A stretch of DNA of 24,369 nt, from the NCBI GenBank assembly GCA_045531585.1, contig JAZSEH010000039.1:1-24369 (forward strand), given 5' to 3'. Within the stretch, counting starts at the first letter, position 1, and each line of letters opens with the position of its first letter. The translations under genes were made by a program, and so were the position numbers. The stretch comes from SIG587 sp045531585 (GTDB taxonomy: Bacteria; Bacillota; Clostridia; Oscillospirales; Acutalibacteraceae). This document shows positions 1 to 6,097 of the stretch, in pieces. Under the pieces are notes generated by a model. That model ran no database searches, had not been told where the DNA came from, and worked only from the letters and a program-made list of their open reading frames with translations.

Positions 1-896
1 GGAGCGGTCATACCGCTGGTAGCATTCTCTAAGGAAAGCTCAGCACCCTTTGCGTGTGCAGCGGTAATGGTATCAATGTTATCAAAAATAGCCTTGGTAA
101 TGTTGTAAACGGTCTCCTCAGAAGCAGAGGTGCTTACAATAAGGGTGGCCTTAACGGTAACGGTTGTAACGTCAGCATCCTGACCGTCATATGTACCTGC
201 AGGAATCTTGTAGGTGGTGTAGTAAGGAGAGTCGTTCATAAGCTTGTTAGCTATATCACCGTCAATGGGAACAAGATATGCATCGGCAGAGGTGCAAAGC
301 TCCTGAATAGCAGGAGTGGGAGCGCCTGCAACTATAAATGCGGCATCAATCTTGCCGTCCTTAAGGGCATCGGCAGAATCGCCAAAGGACTGATACTGAG
401 GAACAATGTCCTTCTCGGTCATACCTGCGGCTGCAAGAATGTCAACAGCATTGAAGTAAACGCCGCTGCCTGCTGCACCAATGGAAACCTTCTTGCCTCT
501 AAGGTCGGCAACACTCTTGATATTGGCGTCCATAGTAACAAGCTGAACAGCCTCAGCATAAAGACCACCGATTACACGGAAGGAATCAAGCTTGCCTTCC
601 TTCTCAAAGGAACGGGTTCCTGCTGCAGCATAGGCTATAACGTCAGACTGAACGGTGGCAAGCTGATAGTTGCCTGAGTCGATACCTAAGATGTTAGCCT
701 TAGAACCATCGGTAGAAACTACGTTAACGGTAACACCGGAAGAAGTCTTAATCTGGTTGCCAAGAATTCCGCCGTAGCCGTAATATGTACCGGATGTTCC
801 ACCTGTACCCATGGTAAGGGTATTACCACCGCCTGCACAGGCTGCCAGCGAGAATACAACTGCCAGCACTAATAATACTGATAAAATGCGTTTCAT
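1..896 (-). CDS. TAXI-family TRAP transporter substrate-binding lipoprotein (3' end off window)
   Basis: The first 298 codons are present; the stop lies beyond base 1. The protein starts with a Lys-Arg plus hydrophobic signal ending in the lipobox LAAC (Cys20), so it should be a lipid-anchored extracytoplasmic receptor. After it come TMGTGGTSGTYYGYGG, the glycine-rich ligand-entry motif of the TAXI (TRAP-associated extracytoplasmic immunogenic) family, then DLRGKKVSIGAAGSGVY and DGKIDAAFIVAGAPTPAI, both typical of the family. Usual length is 310-330 residues, so only about 20-30 are missing. The family delivers small carboxylates (glutamate-like or other organic acids) to a fused DctQM permease; that permease would lie left of the window. 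The start is fixed by AGGAGG eight bases upstream, and a consensus promoter precedes it. The exact ligand cannot be read from the sequence. Confidence 0.9.
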   Translation of the reverse strand, partial: MKRILSVLLVLAVVFSLAACAGGGNTLTMGTGGTSGTYYGYGGILGNQIKTSSGVTVNVVSTDGSKANILGIDSGNYQLATVQSDVIAYAAAGTRSFEKEGKLDSFRVIGGLYAEAVQLVTMDANIKSVADLRGKKVSIGAAGSGVYFNAVDILAAAGMTEKDIVPQYQSFGDSADALKDGKIDAAFIVAGAPTPAIQELCTSADAYLVPIDGDIANKLMNDSPYYTTYKIPAGTYDGQDADVTTVTVKATLIVSTSASEETVYNITKAIFDNIDTITAAHAKGAELSLENATSGMTA

Positions 897-943
897 AGAA
901 TTTTCCTCCTTATTTTGGTTTGTCCAAAAATTATTCCTTATAT

Positions 944-972
944 ATTATAAATGAAAAGAACATTATTTGCAA
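944..972 (-). promoter_or_regulatory. Promoter of the TAXI receptor gene
   Basis: On the minus strand TTGCAA (967-972) and a perfect TATAAT (944-949) are separated by 17 bases, about 48 bases before the ATG. This is a strong housekeeping sigma-type promoter by sequence. Confidence 0.7.
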
Positions 973-1071
973 GCAAAAATTACTTTTCTGTACACTTTAA
1001 CAAAAAGAAACACACAAAAATGTTAAAAACAATATTTTCAAAACTGGAAAAAGGAAACTCCCTGAAAGTGC

Positions 1072-1137
1072 TTCCCACTTTGATACCGCCCTATCAGTGA
1101 TGCTAAGTTTTTCTGCCAACTGCATTTGAGTAAGCTT
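1072..1137 (-). pseudogene. Fragment of an XRE-family helix-turn-helix regulator
   Basis: The minus-strand reading LTQMQLAEKLSITDRAVSKWE is the core of an HTH_3 (Cro/C1-type) DNA-binding domain as found in many clostridial XRE regulators. Only about 22 residues are recognisable. Upstream (1138 onward) the frame enters the 103-bp repeat exactly at its boundary; downstream the expected continuation after SKWE is lost and a stop follows soon after. It is therefore a broken remnant, not a working gene. The exact match of the fragment edge to the repeat edge suggests insertion or recombination there. Confidence 0.6.
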
Positions 1138-1240
1138 TGCCCTCTTGTGGTACCCGACTCTGTCTGCGGCGGATAAACCGCCTTGCCAATCGTCGACCAC
1201 GGCGCCAACAACGCCTTACTGCATCGTCCACCGGACGCGT
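1138..1240. repeat. 103-bp structured GC-rich direct repeat, copy 1
   Basis: Identical base for base to 1300-1402. It is GC-rich in an AT-rich region and can fold. GTGGT (1147-1151) plus CGAC (1155-1158) pairs with GTCG plus ACCAC (1192-1200), enclosing the hairpin GGCGG-ATAAA-CCGCC (1168-1182). A second hairpin CGTCC-ACC-GGACG spans 1225-1237. No terminal inverted repeats or protein gene are evident. All three minus-strand frames are open over much of it, but the translations are Arg-rich and look non-coding. Confidence 0.85.
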
Positions 1241-1299
1241 AGTTAGAATAATGCGATTGCTCTTGCTCTTTTTAAATGTTTCTAAAAGGGTGCAGATAG

Positions 1300-1402
1300 T
1301 GCCCTCTTGTGGTACCCGACTCTGTCTGCGGCGGATAAACCGCCTTGCCAATCGTCGACCACGGCGCCAACAACGCCTTACTGCATCGTCCACCGGACGC
1401 GT
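1300..1402. repeat. 103-bp structured GC-rich direct repeat, copy 2 (longer form)
   Basis: Perfect second copy of 1138-1240 after a 59-base AT-rich spacer. Here the GC-rich sequence continues to about 1449, suggesting that this is the fuller element and copy 1 a truncated one. In the extension GGCGTTGTTG (1405-1414) is the exact reverse complement of CAACAACGCC (1368-1377) in the repeat, giving a further 10-bp stem. The extension ends in GGGTTCAAGTCCTT, a tRNA T-arm-like string. Confidence 0.85.
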
Positions 1403-1466
1403 GCGGCGTTGTTGCCCGGCACGCTCCGCGGCCTCGGGTTCAAGTCCTTTTTTTATCACAAACTAA

Positions 1467-1503
1467 AAATAAAGCACCAACCAAACGGTTAGTGCTTTAT
1501 TTC
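1467..1503 (-). terminator. Rho-independent terminator after tRNA-Trp
   Basis: Near-perfect stem (AAATAAAGCAC-AAC against GTT-GTGCTTTATTT) with a short loop, directly after the CCA end of tRNA-Trp. On the minus strand it is followed by TTTTTAG. It would end the tRNA transcript. Confidence 0.75.
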
Positions 1504-1579
1504 TGGCAGGGGCAGAAGGACTTGAACCCTCGGCACGCGGTTTTGGAGACCGCTGCTCTACCAACTGAGCTATACCCCT
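1504..1579 (-). tRNA. tRNA-Trp (anticodon CCA)
   Basis: 76 bases forming a full cloverleaf: acceptor AGGGGTA pairs with TGCCCCT, the D-arm contains AGCTCAGTTGGTAGAGC, the anticodon loop is CTCCAAA with CCA, the T-arm is GAGGGTTCAAGTCCTTC, and the 3' GCCA (discriminator G plus CCA) is encoded. It lies 36 bases after tRNA-Met and before a terminator, so the two tRNAs are probably co-transcribed. Confidence 0.95.
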
Positions 1580-1615
1580 ATATATTCAGCCACATATTTG
1601 CAGCTGAGTTCAATC

Positions 1616-1692
1616 TGGTGGGCCATCAGGGACTCGAACCCCGGACCGACCGGTTATGAGCCGGTTGCTCTAACCAACTGAGCTAATGGCCC
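1616..1692 (-). tRNA. tRNA with CAT anticodon, probably elongator tRNA-Met
   Basis: 77 bases: acceptor GGGCCAT pairs with ATGGCCC, the D-arm is AGCTCAGTTGGTTAGAGC, the anticodon loop is CTCATAA, the T-arm contains GGGGTTCGAGTCCC, and ACCA is encoded at the 3' end. The sequence rules out initiator tRNA, whose first pair is mismatched. A CAT anticodon can also belong to tRNA-Ile2 (lysidine-modified); the two cannot be fully separated by eye. Confidence 0.9.
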
Positions 1693-1706
1693 AGATGAAC
1701 ATTTCA

Positions 1707-1734
1707 ATTATAGCATACTTTATGGATTTGTCAA
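1707..1734 (-). promoter_or_regulatory. Promoter of the tRNA-Met/tRNA-Trp unit
   Basis: TTGACA (1729-1734) and TATAAT (1707-1712), both perfect consensus, with a 16-base spacer, ending 14 bases before the tRNA-Met 5' end. This gives the tRNAs their own strong promoter besides any readthrough from dut-trmB. Confidence 0.75.
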
Positions 1735-1754
1735 TACAAAATTATAAAAAATTT

Positions 1755-2429
1755 TTATTTTTTCAGGTATGCCTCTAATCGGTAAATGGGCTTGCCTTCC
1801 GCAACAAAACGGCTCTCGTATTCGGTTACAATATTACCCTCAAAGTCACTGTTATGAAGGTCTAAAGACACATTTTTTAGAGCAAAGCCTGCGGCGGAAA
1901 GATTCTCAACCGAAAATTCAAAAAGCCCCATATTATCAGTTTTTTGGTGAATCTCGGCATTTTCGGTCATTATTTCCTTGTATATTGAAAGGAAATTTGG
2001 CGCTGTTAATCGGTGAGCGGCATATTTAGCCTTAGGAAAAGGGCAGGAAAAATTAAGAAAAATTCTCCGAACACTGTTTTCCTTAAGGTAGGAGGGGAGA
2101 TACTCCGCAGGACAGCTTAAAAACCTTAAATTTTTAAGTCCCATTTTTTGTGCCTGTTCTGCGGCGCTGACAAGCACGTTAGCGGTTTTTTCAACTGCAA
2201 GCAGATTTATATCGGGATTTTGCCTTGCAAACTCACAGGCAAAGCCGCCCTTGCCGCAACCTATTTCAAGGAAAAGGGGCGCATCATTTTCAAATATCTC
2301 CTCAAGGGGGAGGTACATTTTTATATTATTTGCAAGCTTTATATTTTTTTCGTTGTTTTCAGGTGTGATTATATACTCACCGCAACCTTGAAGTCTCTCA
2401 TCAAGATGCTTTTTTCGGCGCATTCTCAT
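1755..2429 (-). CDS. trmB: tRNA (guanine-N7-)-methyltransferase TrmB
   Basis: 224 residues, normal family length (about 210-240). TrmB uses S-adenosylmethionine to make m7G46 in the variable loop of tRNAs. The SAM site EIGCGKGGF is at residues 55-63, followed by VEK (79-81). The family signature near 126-133 reads NFSCPFPK instead of the common NFSDPWPK, so the usual Asp and Trp are Cys and Phe. TDN (164-166) and the C-terminal TEYESRF block are typical. The start at 2429 has GGAAGGAAA upstream inside the end of dut; a second Met two codons later is possible. It follows dut after 3 bases and precedes two tRNA genes, a fitting context for a tRNA-modifying enzyme. Confidence 0.92.
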   Translation of the reverse strand: MRMRRKKHLDERLQGCGEYIITPENNEKNIKLANNIKMYLPLEEIFENDAPLFLEIGCGKGGFACEFARQNPDINLLAVEKTANVLVSAAEQAQKMGLKNLRFLSCPAEYLPSYLKENSVRRIFLNFSCPFPKAKYAAHRLTAPNFLSIYKEIMTENAEIHQKTDNMGLFEFSVENLSAAGFALKNVSLDLHNSDFEGNIVTEYESRFVAEGKPIYRLEAYLKK

Positions 2430-2432
2430 TGC

Positions 2433-2870
2433 TTATTTCCTTCCTGTAGAGCCAAAGCCCTCTGCACCGCGAAGGGTGTCATCAAGCTCGTCAACTTCTG
2501 TAAAATCCGCGCTTATAAAGGGTGTAATTACCATCTGTGCAATGCGCTCACCCTTTTCAATTGTTTGCACACTGCCCGACTGATTATAAAGGGGCACCTT
2601 TATTTCACCACGATAATCACTGTCAATAACTCCCACCTTGTTGGCAGGAGCGAGACCCTTTTTGGTGGAAAGGCCGCTGCGGGCAAAAATAAGCCCCACA
2701 AAGCCTTCGGGTATTTCCATGGCAATGCCTGTGCCCACAAGCACTGTTTCTCCCGGCTTAATGGTCAGAGTGTCAGATAATAAGGCATACAAATCCGCAC
2801 CTGCGGCACCTAAAGAGCCGTAGGTGGGAACAATAGCATTTTCACTTAGTTTTTTAATATTAATCTTCAT
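2433..2870 (-). CDS. dut: Deoxyuridine 5'-triphosphate nucleotidohydrolase (dUTPase)
   Basis: 145 residues, the standard trimeric dUTPase length. It hydrolyses dUTP to dUMP and pyrophosphate, keeping uracil out of DNA and supplying dUMP for dTMP synthesis. All five family motifs are visible: GAAGADLYA (21-29), ARSGLSTK (63-70), GVIDSDYRGEI (80-90, with the catalytic Asp), KGERIAQMVI (106-115) and RGAEGFGSTGRK (134-145, the mobile C-terminal arm). It is the first gene of the dut-trmB operon, divergent from the ligase gene, with its own promoter at 2887-2915. Confidence 0.96.
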   Translation of the reverse strand: MKINIKKLSENAIVPTYGSLGAAGADLYALLSDTLTIKPGETVLVGTGIAMEIPEGFVGLIFARSGLSTKKGLAPANKVGVIDSDYRGEIKVPLYNQSGSVQTIEKGERIAQMVITPFISADFTEVDELDDTLRGAEGFGSTGRK

Positions 2871-2886
2871 TTAACTCACCATAAAC

Positions 2887-2915
2887 ATTTTATCGTATTT
2901 CACCTATAAAAGCAA
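2887..2915 (-). promoter_or_regulatory. Promoter of dut-trmB
   Basis: TTGCTT (2910-2915), a 17-base spacer and TAAAAT (2887-2892) on the minus strand, 17 bases before the dut ATG. It lies back to back with the ligase promoter. Confidence 0.55.
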
Positions 2916-2923
2916 GTTAATTC

Positions 2924-2952
2924 TTGATAATAGATGGATAATAATGTATAAT
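2924..2952 (+). promoter_or_regulatory. Promoter of the DNA ligase gene
   Basis: TTGATA (2924-2929), 17-base spacer, TATAAT (2947-2952). The ribosome site AAGGAG (2969-2974) follows seven bases before the ATG at 2982. Confidence 0.75.
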
Positions 2953-2981
2953 AAATATAAGTAAATTTAAGGAGCGGCGTT

Positions 2982-4967
2982 ATGACTGAGTCTGCCAAAA
3001 AGGAACGTATAACATATCTTGTTGAGTTTTTAAACAAGTGCTGTGATGAATATTATAATAAAAATAATCCCACCCTGTCGGATGCGGAGTATGATACCCT
3101 TTTCGATGAGCTTACCCTTCTTGAGAATGAAACAGGTATGGTCTTTGAAAATTCTCCTACCAGCCGTCCGGGCTATGAGGTATTAAGCTCCCTCCAGAAG
3201 GTGGAGCATAATATCCCTCTTTTAAGCCTTGCCAAAACTAAGGACCCTGCCGATATCTGCTCTATGCTCCAAAAGGGTGATGGATATTTAGGCCTTAAAA
3301 TGGATGGTCTTACAGTAAAGCTCACCTATGAAAACGGCAGCCTTACTGCCGCAGCCACCCGTGGTGACGGTGCCGTTGGTGAGGTTATTACTCATAACGC
3401 CAAAACCTTTGTTAATCTGCCCCAAAAGATTGATTACAGCGGCCACCTTGAAATAACAGGCGAAGCCTTTATTGATATTTTAACCTTTAACAGCATAAAT
3501 GAAATGATAGAAAATGATGAGGATAAGTATTCCACACCCCGTAACCTTGCCTCAGGTGCTGTAAGACAGCTTGATTCCAAAATTTGCAAGGCTCGCCGTG
3601 TGCGCTTTTTCCCCTTTAACGTCCTTGTGGGAATGGAGGATATAAGCAGTAAATCCGCACGCCTTGATGCCCTTTGCAAATTGGGCTTTGAGCGGCTTCC
3701 CACTCTGCCTGCCGTAGTGGGGGAGACCCCTGAGGAAATTGAGGGAAAGCTTTTCTCCCTAAAGGATATTGCACAGGAAAACAACCTGCCTATTGATGGC
3801 ATTGTTTTCTCCTTTGATGATATTGAGCTTGGCCGTGCCCAGGGCAGAACCTCCCACCATTTTAAGGATGGTATTGCCTTCAAATTCGGTGACCCGGGGG
3901 CAAAATCCACCCTTATCGGTATTGATTGGAACATTTCCCGTACAGGTCAGCTTACCCCCATTGCAGATTTTGAACCTGTGGATATTGATAACACCTCGGT
4001 AAGCAAGGCATCTCTTCATAATATGACCTTTGTTGAGGGGCTCAAGCTCCTGCAGGGTGATGAAATTTACGTTTCAAAGCGTAATATGATAATTCCTCAT
4101 GTTGAGGAAAATCTTACCCTTAAAACCACATCCCGTGATGGCTATATATTGGATTACCCCCATACATGTCCCGTGTGCGGCGGTGCAACTGCTGTTAAAA
4201 CCTCTAATAATGAGGGTAGGGATATTAAGGTGCTTTATTGCGATAATCCCCGTTGCCCCGGTAAGCAGGTGAAAAAGTTTACCCACTTTGTAAGTAAACC
4301 CGCTATGAATATTGAAGGCTTAAGCGAAGCAACCCTTGAAAAATTCTTGTCTCTGGGCATTTTAAGGGATCTAAGTGACATTTTCCGCCTCCCCGAGCAT
4401 GGCGAAATAAAGGAACTTGAGGGCTTTGGTGAAAAATCCTTTGATAACCTTTGCGCCTCAATAGAAAAGGCAAAAACAGTTCAGCTTTCAAGCCTTCTTG
4501 TTGCCCTTAATATCGGCCTTGTGGGCAAAAGCGCCGCCAAGGATATTGCCGACCTTTTCGGCGGAGATTATGAGAAATTTATCACCGCAATAAATGATAG
4601 GTACGATTTTTCTGCTATTGACGGCTTTGGCGATATTATGAATGAGGAGCTTTACCGCTGGTTTGATGACGCTGATAATAGGGCGGAGCTTGAGCGGATA
4701 TTGCCCTTTATCACATTCGAACTTGTGACCTCTTCGTCCCAAACAAGCGGCGCCTTTACAGGCAAAACTGTGGTAATTACAGGTACGTTTAAGGAATATA
4801 CCCGTGATGAGCTTACCGAAATTCTGCAAAATATGGGCGCCAAGGTTACAGGCTCGGTGTCCAAGAAAACCGATTTCGTCCTCTGCGGCGAAAACGCAGG
4901 CAGTAAGCTACAAAAGGCACGGGATTTAGGTATCACCGTAATCACCGAAGAAGAGCTGGAGATATAA
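2982..4967 (+). CDS. ligA: NAD+-dependent DNA ligase, divergent LigA type
   Basis: 661 residues, normal LigA length. It seals DNA nicks using NAD+. Domain order fits: the Ia domain with LSDAEYDTL (32-40), adenylation site KMDG (Lys106), TRGDG motif, Zn finger with CPVC and two more Cys (about 396-422), helix-hairpin-helix repeats (NIEGLSEATLEKF and GLVGKSAAKDI) and a C-terminal BRCT domain (about 590-660; FTGKTVVITGTF). Several nucleotidyltransferase motifs depart from the usual LigA form. Motif III reads LEITGEAF where LEVRGE is usual, motif IV reads DGIVFSF where DGVV-K is usual, and GEVIT replaces GEDVT. The AIAYKF-type Lys is kept (GIAFKF). This may be a second, specialised ligase rather than the replicative one; the rest of the genome would decide. 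It appears monocistronic. Confidence 0.9.
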   Translation: MTESAKKERITYLVEFLNKCCDEYYNKNNPTLSDAEYDTLFDELTLLENETGMVFENSPTSRPGYEVLSSLQKVEHNIPLLSLAKTKDPADICSMLQKGDGYLGLKMDGLTVKLTYENGSLTAAATRGDGAVGEVITHNAKTFVNLPQKIDYSGHLEITGEAFIDILTFNSINEMIENDEDKYSTPRNLASGAVRQLDSKICKARRVRFFPFNVLVGMEDISSKSARLDALCKLGFERLPTLPAVVGETPEEIEGKLFSLKDIAQENNLPIDGIVFSFDDIELGRAQGRTSHHFKDGIAFKFGDPGAKSTLIGIDWNISRTGQLTPIADFEPVDIDNTSVSKASLHNMTFVEGLKLLQGDEIYVSKRNMIIPHVEENLTLKTTSRDGYILDYPHTCPVCGGATAVKTSNNEGRDIKVLYCDNPRCPGKQVKKFTHFVSKPAMNIEGLSEATLEKFLSLGILRDLSDIFRLPEHGEIKELEGFGEKSFDNLCASIEKAKTVQLSSLLVALNIGLVGKSAAKDIADLFGGDYEKFITAINDRYDFSAIDGFGDIMNEELYRWFDDADNRAELERILPFITFELVTSSSQTSGAFTGKTVVITGTFKEYTRDELTEILQNMGAKVTGSVSKKTDFVLCGENAGSKLQKARDLGITVITEEELEI

Positions 4968-5155
4968 AATTTTCATCAGGTAAATCGCAGGCAATCAAAG
5001 AACCGTCCTCTGATTGGTCTGTAGATTTGATGGTTTTGTTCATAATATTAAAGATTCGGTTTCCATAATTAAAATAGGCGGGTATTTTATTTACGGCGTG
5101 CAAGGTTCTATTGATTTCAAATTTAAAAATTTCATGGAAAAGGTAGAGATTTATT
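4968..5155. other. AT-rich stretch after the ligase gene with no intact gene
   Basis: No terminator is visible after the ligase stop. Only the frameshifted fragment described at 4970-5163 and an open antisense frame are seen. It looks like a deletion or rearrangement scar. Confidence 0.4.
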
Positions 5156-5163
5156 ATGAATAA
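4970..5163 (+). pseudogene. Frameshifted 3' fragment of an unrecognised gene
   Basis: Directly after the ligase stop, one frame encodes SSGKSQAIKEPSSDWSVD. Near 5021-5030 the sense switches to another plus frame, continuing as DGFVHNIKDSVSIIKIGG and ending MEKVEIYYE with a stop at 5161-5163. That stop overlaps the next start by eight bases (ATGAATAA), a coupling layout that supports the plus strand as the coding one. No start or upstream part is present, so this reads as the truncated, frameshifted end of a lost gene. The minus strand is also open here (85 codons), which lowers confidence. No family is recognised. Confidence 0.35.
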
Positions 5164-5464
5164 AATTAAAATTTCTTCTATAGTTTTCTTTTCACTCATA
5201 AGTTTTATAGTTCAGATAATTAGTGTTATAATTTTAGGGGATGTTGACCCCAATATTTACTGTATTTTTTCCGTTTCGAGCGTTTTCCCGTTTTGTATAG
5301 CACTATTAATGGCATCAACCTTTTTTTCTGGTAAAGTAAAATTTTTAAAATACATTTTTTTAGGTTACGCATCATTTATGCTCGTATTAGCTATTGTTGT
5401 GATAATCATTGCTTTAACATCAGGTTTTACAATGATTGGACAAGGAACTTTTGTTGCCGCATAG
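5156..5464 (+). CDS. Small three-helix membrane protein of unknown function
   Basis: 102 residues with three clear hydrophobic segments: about 7-27 (SSIVFFSLISFIVQIISVII), 33-55 and 63-90. There is a short basic start (MNKIKI) and a basic loop KVKFLKY between helices two and three. This predicts an inner-membrane protein with almost no soluble part. The ribosome site is weak, and the start overlaps the stop of the preceding gene fragment by eight bases, so translation may once have been coupled. It sits between that fragment and an RHS-repeat remnant, where small immunity or accessory proteins of polymorphic toxin loci are often found, but nothing in the sequence proves such a role. It is richer in AT than the neighbouring housekeeping genes. 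Confidence 0.6.
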   Translation: MNKIKISSIVFFSLISFIVQIISVIILGDVDPNIYCIFSVSSVFPFCIALLMASTFFSGKVKFLKYIFLGYASFMLVLAIVVIIIALTSGFTMIGQGTFVAA

Positions 5465-5497
5465 CGGGCAAACGCCAATCAGGACACGGTTCTGTGA

Positions 5498-5983
5498 TTG
5501 ACAGGAATTAATCGGCAAAAGGGGTGGAGGTCGATCTCCACCCCCATTTTCACCTATGACCTTATCGGCAGAATTATCGGTATCGGCATAAGCAACGGTC
5601 AAAAGCTTAGCTACCTTTATGATAAATATAACCGTGTATCTATGTCAAAATGGTCTCTTGGAGATATATCCTTAAATACCGAATATATCTACGGTAACAA
5701 TGCTGTTTCAGGACAAAAAGCAGGACTTATCTACGGCGTTAAGCTTAACGGCAATCAAAAGCTTTCCTACTCCTATGATGAGCTTGCACGGCTTAGTTCA
5801 AGAACGTTAAGTACAACAACCCCATTTGTAACCGAGTATGGTTATTTGCAGGGTGTTGCCGCAGGTACCACTACCACCCTTGTGAAAACCGTTAAAAACG
5901 GCAGCGATATTCTTGAATACTCATATGATGAGGTAGGAAATATAACCTCAGTTAAGAAAAACGGCACTGTTGTTGTAGAATAA
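5498..5983 (+). pseudogene. RHS/YD-repeat protein remnant
   Basis: From about 5543 the translation shows RHS/YD repeats: FTYDLIGRIIGI, YLYDKYNRVSMS, YSYDELARLSSRTL and YSYDEVGNITSV, separated by about 40-60 residues as in RHS repeat proteins. Full RHS proteins have over a thousand residues with a secretion or wall-binding N-terminus, an RHS core box and a variable toxin tip. Here only about 145 residues remain, without N-terminus, core box or toxin, and the frame stops after VVVE just before a terminator. The first 15 codons (WRSIST and before) lie over a 9-bp hairpin (5521-5544) and are probably not native. Best read as the decayed leftover of a contact-dependent toxin or wall-associated protein gene. 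Confidence 0.65.
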
Positions 5984-5995
5984 ATAAACGCGAAA

Positions 5996-6032
5996 AAAAT
6001 TCCGTTCTTTTTGGACGGAATTTTCTCTTTTT
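5996..6032 (+). terminator. Rho-independent terminator after the RHS remnant
   Basis: Stem AAAATTCCGT (5996-6005) with ACGGAATTTT (6015-6024), extended by two pairs around a TTTTT loop, followed by a T-rich tail. It insulates luxS from upstream readthrough. Confidence 0.8.
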
Positions 6033-6036
6033 ACTG

Positions 6037-6065
6037 TTGCCTTTTATTGGGTATTATGGTAATAT
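6037..6065 (+). promoter_or_regulatory. Promoter of the luxS operon
   Basis: TTGCCT (6037-6042), 17-base spacer, TAATAT (6060-6065), just downstream of the terminator and 33 bases before the chosen luxS start. Confidence 0.55.
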
Positions 6066-6097
6066 AGTGTATATATGTTCAGATGGAGAATTGCTTA

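Noticed and set aside
54..677. 207-codon open frame on the plus strand
   Set aside because: It is antisense to the TAXI receptor gene, which has a lipobox, family motifs, promoter and ribosome site; the plus translation is low-complexity and unlike any protein.
1138..1402. Possible CRISPR array
   Set aside because: Only two units, each 103 bp, far too long for CRISPR repeats, with one 59-base AT-rich spacer and no cas genes.
1103..1466. Overlapping open frames on both strands across the duplicated repeat
   Set aside because: Their Arg-rich translations simply repeat with the DNA, lack ribosome sites and are open on several frames at once, as expected of GC-rich non-coding sequence.
1695..1754. 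Terminator after trmB
   Set aside because: Only a short A/T palindrome (AAAAATTTTT) is visible; there is no stable stem, so readthrough into the tRNAs is possible.
3434..3934. 166-codon minus-strand frame inside the ligase gene
   Set aside because: Shadow of a well-supported ligase coding frame; no ribosome site or recognisable motif.
4942..5199. 85-codon minus-strand frame after the ligase gene
   Set aside because: It overlaps the ligase end and the start of the membrane gene in antisense. The plus-strand reading with stop-start overlap is better supported, although a real minus-strand fragment cannot be fully excluded.
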